From Methanolobus sp. (GTDB taxonomy: Archaea > Halobacteriota > Methanosarcinia > Methanosarcinales > Methanosarcinaceae), in contig NZ_JADQBZ010000008.1 of assembly GCF_016278365.1 (NCBI RefSeq), forward strand, positions 124,001 to 188,000: DNA of 64,000 bases, given 5' to 3'. Below the pieces are notes generated by a model. The model saw only the letters and a list, made by a program, of their open reading frames with translations, ran no database searches and was not told the DNA's origin. Below are positions 19,806-28,049 of this stretch, one piece after another; positions within the stretch are counted from its first letter, which is position 1, and each line of letters starts with the position of its first letter. The position numbers were made by a program, and so were the translations under genes.

Positions 19806-20983
19806 CAGATTTCAAGAAAGATTTCCCGATACTTGAAAAAGAGATATATGGAAAAAAACTGGTTTACCTTGATAACGCGGCAACGAGCCAGAAACCAGGC
19901 TGTGTGATTGATATTATCTCTGAGTTCTACAGGTCGGATAACAGCAATATACATCGTGGAGCACATTACCTTAGTGAGGTCTCAAGTGAAAAGTATGAGA
20001 AAGCAAGGGAAAAGGTCAGTGACTTCATAGGCGCCCGTGACCCGGCGGAAGTGACATTCACTGCCGGGGCAACCGATTCAATCAACCAGGTTGCATGCTC
20101 GCTTGAACCGATCCTGAAGGGAAACGAGGTTCTGATTACTGGTGTTGAGCACCACTCAAATATCGTACCATGGCAGCTTGCAGGAGCAAAACTCAGGTCA
20201 ATCCCGATGGATGATGATTGTAATTTGCTGACGGATTCCATAGAGATCACGGATAAAACGAAACTGATAGCCATATCCCACGCCTCGAACGTCCTTGGTT
20301 CCGTTAATCCGATCAAAGAGATAACCAGGATAGCAAAAGAACACGATATCCCGGTCCTCGTGGATGCGGCCCAGTCGATACAGCATCTGCCAATTGATGT
20401 GAAGGATATAGATTGTGATTTCCTGGCATTCTCAGGCCATAAGATGTATGCAGCAACCGGAGTTGGCGTGCTCTACACAAGTGAGCGTTTCAGCGATATC
20501 GTGCCAGCAAGAGGCGGAGGAGGCATGGTTGACAAAGTAACCCTTGAAAGAACCACCTACCTGAATCCTCCTTTAAGGTACGAGGCAGGCACGCCTCACA
20601 TCGCGGGTGCAATAAGTGTTGCTGCTGCGATTGATTACATGCAAAATATAGGCATGGATAAGATTCGAAAGCATGAGCATGATGTATATTCCTATGCAAG
20701 GGAAAAACTGCTGGAAACGGATGGTGTGAAAGTTTACGGGAACACTGAGAATATGTGCGGTTCCATCTCCTTCAATCTTGACAATATCCATCAGTACGAC
20801 ACAGGAATGATACTGGATAAGATGGGGATCGCTGTCAGGACAGGACATCACTGCGCCCAGCCGTTGATGAGATCCCTCGGAACTGAAGGCACCGTGCGTG
20901 CAAGTTTTGCATTGTACAATACTAAAGAAGATGCCGACATGCTGATTGAAGGCATCGAAAAAGTAAGGATGATGTATACATGA
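19802..20983 (+). CDS. sufS: Cysteine desulfurase, SufS/CsdA type
   Basis: This 393-residue PLP enzyme removes sulfur from cysteine and carries it as a persulfide. The family signatures are LDNAATSQKP at residues 23-32, VEHHSN near 115-120, the PLP lysine Lys214 in SGHKMYAATG, and the catalytic Cys351 in RTGHHCAQP, the short-loop arrangement of group II (SufS-like) enzymes that depend on a SufE partner. A SufE gene follows with a 4-base overlap. No sufBCD scaffold genes are near, so in this operon the sulfur is more likely delivered to the rhodanese protein than to Fe-S assembly; that is inference from context. Confidence 0.93.
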   Translation: MTDFKKDFPILEKEIYGKKLVYLDNAATSQKPGCVIDIISEFYRSDNSNIHRGAHYLSEVSSEKYEKAREKVSDFIGARDPAEVTFTAGATDSINQVACSLEPILKGNEVLITGVEHHSNIVPWQLAGAKLRSIPMDDDCNLLTDSIEITDKTKLIAISHASNVLGSVNPIKEITRIAKEHDIPVLVDAAQSIQHLPIDVKDIDCDFLAFSGHKMYAATGVGVLYTSERFSDIVPARGGGGMVDKVTLERTTYLNPPLRYEAGTPHIAGAISVAAAIDYMQNIGMDKIRKHEHDVYSYAREKLLETDGVKVYGNTENMCGSISFNLDNIHQYDTGMILDKMGIAVRTGHHCAQPLMRSLGTEGTVRASFALYNTKEDADMLIEGIEKVRMMYT

Positions 20984-21387
20984 GGGATGCTGTCCAGGAC
21001 GAGATCATAAAACGATTCGATGGCCTTGAATGGCTTGATAGATACAGTCTTCTTATATCCTTTGCCAAAGAGCTTAAGCCCATGGATGATAAGTTCAAGA
21101 CCGAAGAGAACTCGATCAGCGGATGCCAGTCCAGGGTATGGATCAGGACTTATAGAGAGGACGGTAAAATGATCATCGATCTCGATAGTGATGCCATGAT
21201 CACCAGGGGTATCATTTCTATTCTACTAAAGGTTGTGAACAACCGCTCCCCTCAGGACATTCTAAACCTCGACCTGTACTTTATCGAAAAGATTGGCTTG
21301 AAGTCGAATTTGTCTCCTGCAAGGGCTGATGGGCTGGCGTCGATCATCAGGAGGATAAGGGAAGTGGCTGAGAGGGGGATAAATTGA
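20980..21387 (+). CDS. sufE: SufE-family sulfur acceptor
   Basis: This 135-residue SufE-like protein has its acceptor cysteine at Cys49 in ENSISGCQSRVW, the family's signature. SufE takes the persulfide from SufS and hands it to a downstream acceptor. It is the last gene of the four-gene set, joined to sufS by ATGA overlap. The downstream genes are convergent on the other strand 85 bases away. In archaea SufE is uncommon compared with SufBC, which makes its tight linkage to EanB- and EanA-type genes notable. Confidence 0.9.
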   Translation: MRDAVQDEIIKRFDGLEWLDRYSLLISFAKELKPMDDKFKTEENSISGCQSRVWIRTYREDGKMIIDLDSDAMITRGIISILLKVVNNRSPQDILNLDLYFIEKIGLKSNLSPARADGLASIIRRIREVAERGIN

Positions 21388-21472
21388 GACAATTCAAACA
21401 CCTGCTAGTTGTGAAGATGGGAAGCTTGGTGAGTTTGAAAATATAATCTAAATCTACTTCAGAAAAAAGACA

Positions 21473-22777
21473 TTATTCTTTTTCTCCGCCGGACTCACTG
21501 GCTTTCGCTTCCACACCTTTCCGATATTTAGCATTGCTAAGCATGGAACCTGCTTTTTCCAGGCGCTTTCTGGCAGCTTCCAGATGGGAAGGGTCAATAT
21601 CCGGCATTTCCACCTCAACATGCTCACGGGGAAGCTCTTTCTCAACTTCAAGGGTCCTTGAAATGTCAGGATAATTCCGTTCTCCAGTCTTTATGGAATC
21701 GACTGCATCACGCCATTGGCCGGCCCATGGAGAGTCAGGGATGGCAGTATGGGATACTTCAGAGCGAGAAACCTTCATTACATCCTTTGGACAAGCATTG
21801 ACACAGGCACCACAGTAGATGCAGTAGTCTTCTTTTATCGCAATGTTGTTTTTGCCGTCCTCCGGGACGTACCAGAGATGGGAAGGGCAGACATTGAAGC
21901 AGCCATGGCAGCCCTGAGGGTCGCACTTACTGATATTGGCATCTATAAGAGAGATCTCACCTTCAAAGGGCTTCTTAATATCGACGGCCTCATAAGGACA
22001 TACCACCTGGCACCATGTGCACCTGGTACACTTGTCATCATCCACTACCAGTCTTCCTTCGATCTTCGGGGCCTCACCACACCTTTCTCCCTTTACACGT
22101 ATTGCTTCCTCGGGACAGAGATCCTGGCAAAGTACGCAGTAATCGCATTTGTCCTCATCCACCAGCAAAAGCTCAAATGGTGACGGGTCATTGGGAGTCA
22201 GCTCTTTTTCGACGAGAAGGAAAGCATCACAGAACTGCGCGCAAAGGCCACAGAAATTGCACTTGTCCGTATCTATCTCTATCTCGCCTTCCACGTCTCC
22301 TCCTGACTTATCTTTGAGGGGCGCTATCTCTTCCTTTTTCTTAAAAGTAAACTCAACATCGATGGCATCTTCTGGACAGGCGGCCTTGCAGATTGCACAG
22401 GGAAGGCACTTGTCATTCATGCGGACATGTGCATCCAGTTCGGGGAAATTTTCATGTTCCGGAAAATCACCTTCTGAAGTAATCCTGAATGCGTCAACCG
22501 GGCAGAAGCTGGCACACATGGAGCAGAAGGTGCATTTATCCAGGTCCATCATCACCGGGGGCGCATCAAGCCCGGTAGCTATTTCTTTAATAGGCCCGAG
22601 CTCCAGTGCTTTTGTGGGGCAGAGCCCGACACATATGCCGCACCCGATACACCGTTTGTAATCGTAATCAAGGAGTTTTACGGACTTGTCAGTGATCAAT
22701 CGATATCTGAAACAGGAGCCATCTATATCCATTTCCCTGGTCACTGCCAATGACCTGTCTCCGGAGGGATCGCTCAT
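21473..22777 (-). CDS. Polyferredoxin with eight [4Fe-4S] motifs
   Basis: This encodes 434 residues from the ATG at 22777. A longer in-frame start exists upstream, but it would run 228 bases into hdrA, whereas ATG 22777 gives the usual ATGA overlap with the hdrA stop. Eight Cys-rich motifs follow in order: CIGCGICVGLCP, CTFCSMCASFCP, CLPCAICKAACP, CNFCGLCAQFCD, CDYCVLCQDLCP, CTRCTWCQVVCP, a variant CDPQGCHGCFNVCP, and CIYCGACVNACP. It is a soluble electron wire, likely between the adjacent HdrA-MvhD protein and ferredoxin-dependent partners, as with the polyferredoxin next to hdrA1 in Methanosarcina. The C-terminal about 90 residues are charged and cluster-free. Confidence 0.9.
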   Translation of the reverse strand: MSDPSGDRSLAVTREMDIDGSCFRYRLITDKSVKLLDYDYKRCIGCGICVGLCPTKALELGPIKEIATGLDAPPVMMDLDKCTFCSMCASFCPVDAFRITSEGDFPEHENFPELDAHVRMNDKCLPCAICKAACPEDAIDVEFTFKKKEEIAPLKDKSGGDVEGEIEIDTDKCNFCGLCAQFCDAFLLVEKELTPNDPSPFELLLVDEDKCDYCVLCQDLCPEEAIRVKGERCGEAPKIEGRLVVDDDKCTRCTWCQVVCPYEAVDIKKPFEGEISLIDANISKCDPQGCHGCFNVCPSHLWYVPEDGKNNIAIKEDYCIYCGACVNACPKDVMKVSRSEVSHTAIPDSPWAGQWRDAVDSIKTGERNYPDISRTLEVEKELPREHVEVEMPDIDPSHLEAARKRLEKAGSMLSNAKYRKGVEAKASESGGEKE

Positions 22778-25128
22778 TGAGGACCCTCCTGCAGTTCCGA
22801 ACCAATAGGACCTATCTTTTCCAGATATTCCACGAAACTTCGGATGGAGCCTGCAAACCTCTCGCCTTCGGCTGCGGATATCCACTCGACTCTGAGACGG
22901 CCTGAATCGATACCGATATCGCCGAGAACTTCCTGGAGTGCTTCCATCCTGTGCTTGGCATTGTAGTTCGCAAATATGTAATGGCATTCTCCCAGGCGGC
23001 ACCCGGCAACAAGCACCCCGTCGGCCCCGCGCTCGAAAGCCTCAAGCACGAAGGCAGGGTCCACACGTCCGGCACAGGCGACCCTTATAATTCTGATATT
23101 GGTTGGATACTGTATCCTTGATGTACCTGCGAGGTCCGCGCATGTGTAACTGCACCAGTTGCACAGGAATGCGATTATGAGCGGGAACTCGGACTTGATC
23201 TCCGTAGCCGCCTGTATCTGTGCAATTATCTGTTCATCGGTACTGTTGTGCATGGTTATTGCGTCTGACGGGCAGGAAGCACTGCATGCACCACAGCCCA
23301 TGCAGGATAACTCTTCCACTACAGCCTTGCGGTCAACCATGCTGATCTTGTTGAACTTACAAACATCAGCGCAGATGCCACATCCGATACACACATCGGC
23401 ATTCACATGGGCACTGAGAGGGTCAGCTTCAAGCTCACCTTTTGAGAGAAGCTGCATTACCTTGGAAGCAGCAGCACTGCCCTGTGCTATGGAAACCTGT
23501 ATCTCCTTAGGCCCGGAGGCACAGCCAGCTATGTAAATGCCCTTGACATGGGAATCAACAGGCTTCATCTTGGGATGGGCTATTGCAAAGAAGCGGTCCG
23601 GGCGCCTGGAAAGGTTGAACACCCGTGATATCCTGTCAGCATCAGGAACATTCTCCAGGCCCGTGGCAAGTACAACAAGGTCATACGGCTCTTCATGGAT
23701 CTCGCCTGCCAGAGTGTCCTCGTAACGCAGATACAATCTGCCCGTGGCATCCGGCATTATCTCTGCAACCCTGCCCCTTGTGAAGTCTATGCCCATGGAC
23801 TGGGTCCTTATATAATACTCCTCGTACATTTCTCCGGATGCGCGGATATCAATGTAATGGATGTTAATATCAATATCAGGATAGCGTTCCTTGAGTAGCT
23901 GGGCGTTCTTCATGCTGGCCATGCAGCAGACCCTGGAACAATATGGATTGCCGACCTTTTCGTCCCTTGAACCCACACACTGGATGAAGGCTACATTTTT
24001 GGGAACCTGCCCCGTGGACGGCACAACTACCTTTCCCCTGGTGGGGCCTGCAGCATTGAGCAAACGTTCTAGCTCCATGTTTGTGATCACATCTGGATAC
24101 AGGCCATAACCATATTCCTGTTTGCGTTTGGCATCAAAGAGGCTGTATCCTGTGGCAAGTACAATGGCGCCTACAGTGAACTCAAGTGTTTCCTCCTTCT
24201 GTCCGTAGTCGATAGCATCCGCAGGACATGCCTGTTTGCACAGTCCGCAGCCAACGCAGTATTTGCTATCTATATAGACTACCTGTGGCACTGCCTGGGG
24301 GATAGGCATGTTGATGGCTTTCGTTTTCCCAAGTCCGCAGTCGAAGATGTTGGATATCTCCACAGGACATACGCGCCCGCATTCATCCACGCAGCCTTTG
24401 CACTTGTTCTCATCAATATACCTTGGCCTGCGCTTTACGGTCACATTGAAATTGCCCACGGACCCTGTGACCTCGCTGACCTGTGCCATTGTGATAAGAT
24501 CGATATTCGGATGGTTGTGCACATCGGTCATCTTGGGCGCCAGCACACAGATAGAACAATCGTTTGTTGGAAATACCTCGTTGAGCAGGGCCATCTTGCC
24601 CCCGATCGTCGGCTCCTTCTCGACCATGATGACATGATAACCTGAGTCTGCAAGGGTCAGCGCAGCTTCGATGCCTGCCACCCCTCCCCCGATGACGAGA
24701 ACATCCTTTGTAACAGGAACTTTCTTCATCTGCAGCGGGTCAAGCAGTTTCAGCCTGGCGACACCCATCCTGATAAGGTCGAAGGCCTTCTGTGTGGCCA
24801 TCTGGGGTTCTTCCTGGTGCACCCATGAGCATTGCTCCCTGATGTTTGCCATCTCAAGCATGAAAGGGTTCAGCCCCGCTTTTGCAAGCACCCTCTTGAA
24901 GGTAGGCTCGTGCAGATGTGGTGAGCAAGCAGCCACAAGTATGCGGTCAAGCTTGTTCTCTCTTATGTCCTCTATTATAGCGTCCTGTCCTGAATCAGAG
25001 CACATGAACTGTATGTCCCTGACAACTGCAACATCATCTAAGCCGCTTGCTTTTTCCTGCAGGGAATTAACGTTAATAGTGTGGGCTATGTTCAGTCCGC
25101 AGTGACAGATATATACTCCGATACGCAT
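22774..25128 (-). CDS. hdrA: HdrA-MvhD fusion protein
   Basis: This 784-residue protein has an HdrA part of about 640 residues and a C-terminal MvhD domain of about 140. The HdrA part shows CHCG near residue 10, the FAD motif GGGVAGIEAALT near residue 148, NDCSICVLAPKM, and the Fe-S motifs CKGCVDECGRVCP, CVGCGLCKQACP, CIGCGICADVCK and CMGCGACSASCP. The MvhD part shows LCNWCSYTCADL, CAGRVDP and GCRLGECHY. The fusion means the [2Fe-2S] entry point is built in. The HdrA2 of Methanosarcina acetivorans, reported to work with F420H2 and ferredoxin, is fused in this way to my memory. No hdrCB is adjacent; the nearest pair is at 10.7-12.1 kb. Confidence 0.93.
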   Translation of the reverse strand: MRIGVYICHCGLNIAHTINVNSLQEKASGLDDVAVVRDIQFMCSDSGQDAIIEDIRENKLDRILVAACSPHLHEPTFKRVLAKAGLNPFMLEMANIREQCSWVHQEEPQMATQKAFDLIRMGVARLKLLDPLQMKKVPVTKDVLVIGGGVAGIEAALTLADSGYHVIMVEKEPTIGGKMALLNEVFPTNDCSICVLAPKMTDVHNHPNIDLITMAQVSEVTGSVGNFNVTVKRRPRYIDENKCKGCVDECGRVCPVEISNIFDCGLGKTKAINMPIPQAVPQVVYIDSKYCVGCGLCKQACPADAIDYGQKEETLEFTVGAIVLATGYSLFDAKRKQEYGYGLYPDVITNMELERLLNAAGPTRGKVVVPSTGQVPKNVAFIQCVGSRDEKVGNPYCSRVCCMASMKNAQLLKERYPDIDINIHYIDIRASGEMYEEYYIRTQSMGIDFTRGRVAEIMPDATGRLYLRYEDTLAGEIHEEPYDLVVLATGLENVPDADRISRVFNLSRRPDRFFAIAHPKMKPVDSHVKGIYIAGCASGPKEIQVSIAQGSAAASKVMQLLSKGELEADPLSAHVNADVCIGCGICADVCKFNKISMVDRKAVVEELSCMGCGACSASCPSDAITMHNSTDEQIIAQIQAATEIKSEFPLIIAFLCNWCSYTCADLAGTSRIQYPTNIRIIRVACAGRVDPAFVLEAFERGADGVLVAGCRLGECHYIFANYNAKHRMEALQEVLGDIGIDSGRLRVEWISAAEGERFAGSIRSFVEYLEKIGPIGSELQEGPQ

Positions 25129-25287
25129 TTTAGGGGCTCCCTTTTGCAGAAATGATGACCTTAGGAGAGATATAGTTTTGGATTTTTCTTTGATTACAAG
25201 GATAGAATCAATATCTTAACATTTTCAGATGAAAATCAAAACATTTAAGTTAGATTAACTAAATTTCGTATTACAAGGAAATATTGA

Positions 25288-25458
25288 ATGATTTTAAAAA
25301 ACAAAATATGGCGTGAGTTTATAGAGAACTTGCAGAAGGCAGATAATTTTCCAGATTCAGTAATCAAAGAACTGGAACAGCTTTTAGAAAACTCTCAAAC
25401 TATTTCCGAACAAGAAATATCCAAAGCTATTAATAAGGTATTTGAAGATGGCTCTTAA
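25288..25458 (+). CDS. 56-residue helical protein coupled to the ATPase gene
   Basis: A short open frame of 57 codons starts at ATG 25288, with AAGGAAAT a few bases before it. Its product is acidic-helical (for example ELEQLLENSQ and SEQEISKAINK). It overlaps the start of the following ATPase by 11 bases in another frame, so the two are probably co-translated. Base composition is as AT-rich as the ATPase and unlike the methanogen core genes on either side. It could be a small regulatory or antitoxin-like partner of the ATPase. I recognise no family. Confidence 0.55.
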   Translation: MILKNKIWREFIENLQKADNFPDSVIKELEQLLENSQTISEQEISKAINKVFEDGS

Positions 25459-27832
25459 GATTAAGAATATTAATATTCATGCTTTTAGAGGCATTCCTGA
25501 GCTTGAAATTCCACTTGAAGATAATAATTTATTAATATTAGGCGAAAACGGAACGGGAAAAAGTTCTATAATAGATGCAATTGAATTTTTTTTCACTGGA
25601 AAAGTATCTCACTTAGAAGGAACTCAAGGGTTATCATTAAGAGATCATGGACCACACATCAAATTTAACCCAAATGATGTAAAAGTCGAAATTACTTTTA
25701 ACCCAGGTAACATAGTTCTTAATAGAACTTTTCAGAATGACTTCAATATAAATGAAGGTTTATTAGATTATTTTGAAACTACTCAGAGAGGTACTTTTAT
25801 ACTTCGAAGAGCACAACTTCTTGCTTTCATCATAAAAAAACCAGCTGAGCGATTTTCAGCAATAGCTGACATTCTTGGAATTGAATCATTAGACGAAATT
25901 GAGCTTTCAATGAAAAGAGTAAGAGATCAATTGCAAGGACATAAAGATACAAAAAACAAAGAAATTACTAAATTATATAAAGAGTTGTCTATTCTCTTTA
26001 ATAAGAAAATAGATAGAAATGAAAATGTGGTTCCATTTTTAAATGAAATACTTACTAATAAAAATTGTTCACCTATACAATCAATACAGGAAATTGGGAA
26101 GCATGCAGAAGAAATGTTGAAAGGGCTAAAAGGAAAAAATATCGATAAAATTAATGTTTTGCATCAATTGAATAATGATTATTCAAACTTACCTGTGTTT
26201 GACTATTTAAATACTACTTTGGAGAAGTTTAATCAATCTCTTAAACCACTTCTTGACGAACAAGCCCAATTTAAACTTAAAACATTTGAATTACTTGATA
26301 TTGGTAAAAGCATTATTAGTGAGAATAGTGAAGATACTTGTCCTTTATGTGAACAAACGATTGTAAAAAACACACTATTAGCAGAAATAGAAAAGCGCTT
26401 ACATAATATCCAAAATCTTTCAGATTCAGCTTCAATAGCTAGATCATCATTGTCACAAATTGAATCTCAAATTGAACAACTTAATATAAAACTAAATATA
26501 TTATTATTAAAGATTGAAAGATTGCCTGAAATGAATAGCTCTTATTCGAGATTAAAGATTCTAATTGATTCTTTAACACAATATAAAGTAAAACTTAATA
26601 CTGCACTCGATTTAAAAAGTCTTCTGTCTACTGAAGAGTTCAATTTAATCCTTAATATGTATAAGGATACTATTGCTGAGAGTATTCAAGCTACCAATTC
26701 CTTACTTAAAATAACAGATTTATCAGCAGACGAAAAAAATGTACTATTTACAGTTAGATTTATGGAGAACGTAAAGTCCAAGTATGAAACATTATTACAA
26801 GCCCAAAAAGAAGAGATATTGACATCAAAAAAATTCGATATAGCAGATAAAGTGTATTTGACATTTTCACAAACCAAAAAAGAAAATATTCAAGAATTGT
26901 ATTCGTTGATTCAAGCAGATATTAGCAAATACTACGTTTATCTTCATCCAGGAGATCCTCATGGAGATATACAGCTTAAGGTAACAAGGAGAGCAAGTAC
27001 GGAACTCAAAATGAAGTGTTTTGGCCAAGATCATGTCCATCCTAAAGCACTAACAAGTGAAGGCCATTTAGATTCATTAGGATTATGTATATTTCTATCC
27101 TTTGCTAAAAAGTTTAATGAGGGGTGCTCACTTTTAATATTAGATGATATAGTCACAACAATCGACTCAACACATCGTCAAAGAATTTGTGAATTATTAT
27201 ACACTGAATTTTCCGACAAACAATTGATAATTACGACACACGATCGAATATGGTATGAACAATTGCGTTCTCAGCAACGTCATTGTCAGATTGAACATAA
27301 ATTCAAAAATGTTGTTATAAACAAATGGAATTTACAAAATGGACTGTCTTGGAGTCTATATAAACCGAGGTGGGAAAAAATAGAACACCTTTTACAAGAA
27401 GGTGACATAAATAGTGCTGCTAATAACGGCAGAGAATATTTAGAATGGCTCCTGAAAAAAGTTGCAGAATACACAAATGCACCTGTGCCTTTTAAGCCAT
27501 CTGGAATGTATACTGTATCTGATCTTTTTACTCCCACCAAAAAACGCGTCAATGACATGTTAAAAGACGGGGATTTTAAAAAAGATTGTATGGATGCATT
27601 TTCCTATCTTGAGTCTAGAACCATACTAGGTAATTTCCTCTCACATAATAATGAGTTTGCAGCAAATGTTTCCCTGAATGAAGTAGAGGACTTTTGCAAA
27701 GCAGTTTATGAATTACATCAACTATTTCTCTGCTCAACTTGTGGAAGTTTTATCAAGTATAATTCAGACTTCAAGATATTTAGATGTCCAAAAACTACCT
27801 GTGTAAGCCCTTTTGAAGAAAGAACAAGATAA
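25448..27832 (+). CDS. SMC/Rad50-like AAA ATPase with zinc hook and C-terminal zinc ribbon, possible defence protein
   Basis: The ATG at 25448 is preferred over the in-frame TTG at 25442. The 794-residue product has a split ABC-type ATPase: Walker A GENGTGKSS near residues 31-39 and Walker B SLLILDDI near residue 563, with helical coiled-coil-like arms between. Near residue 297 lies CPLCE, a Rad50-type zinc hook. A further C-terminal domain of about 180 residues follows, ending in a zinc ribbon CSTCG ... CPKTTC (about 761-784). The layout is that of RecF/Rad50-like ATPases that occur singly in defence loci. The gene and its small upstream partner are very AT-rich and sit between core redox genes, which suggests horizontal acquisition. 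A DNA-repair role is the alternative. Confidence 0.75.
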   Translation: MALKIKNINIHAFRGIPELEIPLEDNNLLILGENGTGKSSIIDAIEFFFTGKVSHLEGTQGLSLRDHGPHIKFNPNDVKVEITFNPGNIVLNRTFQNDFNINEGLLDYFETTQRGTFILRRAQLLAFIIKKPAERFSAIADILGIESLDEIELSMKRVRDQLQGHKDTKNKEITKLYKELSILFNKKIDRNENVVPFLNEILTNKNCSPIQSIQEIGKHAEEMLKGLKGKNIDKINVLHQLNNDYSNLPVFDYLNTTLEKFNQSLKPLLDEQAQFKLKTFELLDIGKSIISENSEDTCPLCEQTIVKNTLLAEIEKRLHNIQNLSDSASIARSSLSQIESQIEQLNIKLNILLLKIERLPEMNSSYSRLKILIDSLTQYKVKLNTALDLKSLLSTEEFNLILNMYKDTIAESIQATNSLLKITDLSADEKNVLFTVRFMENVKSKYETLLQAQKEEILTSKKFDIADKVYLTFSQTKKENIQELYSLIQADISKYYVYLHPGDPHGDIQLKVTRRASTELKMKCFGQDHVHPKALTSEGHLDSLGLCIFLSFAKKFNEGCSLLILDDIVTTIDSTHRQRICELLYTEFSDKQLIITTHDRIWYEQLRSQQRHCQIEHKFKNVVINKWNLQNGLSWSLYKPRWEKIEHLLQEGDINSAANNGREYLEWLLKKVAEYTNAPVPFKPSGMYTVSDLFTPTKKRVNDMLKDGDFKKDCMDAFSYLESRTILGNFLSHNNEFAANVSLNEVEDFCKAVYELHQLFLCSTCGSFIKYNSDFKIFRCPKTTCVSPFEERTR

Positions 27833-27971
27833 AAACCTGTAAAAATATATCCAAAGTTTTTCAAACATTGCCTTCTAGAACACTACATTTCTTTTAAATA
27901 GCTAAGTGATTGACAAGTTTTTGGATATACTCCATTAAATCACTTTATATTATTCTTTCAAGTATACAACC

Positions 27972-28043
27972 GGAAACTACCCCACTTATATGCAAGTACC
28001 TCCAATATTTCAGTATCAAAAAGATATTAGGATAAAAGGGGTG
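27972..28043 (+). promoter_or_regulatory. Promoter region of the first hybrid cluster protein gene, with shared elements
   Basis: GGAAACT at 27972, a TATA box CTTATATGCAA at about 27985-27995 and AGTATCAAAAAGATAT at 28012-28027 all recur, in the same order and with the same 40-base spacing between first and last, ahead of the second copy of the gene. The shared bases around the TATA box look like a BRE/TATA plus operator for a common regulator. Confidence 0.6.
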
Positions 28044-28049
28044 TAACCA

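Noticed and set aside
21473-23002. Longer polyferredoxin with start at 23002 (509 residues)
   Set aside because: The extra 75 residues lie inside hdrA in another frame and look like no known domain. The ATG at 22777 gives the normal ATGA overlap.
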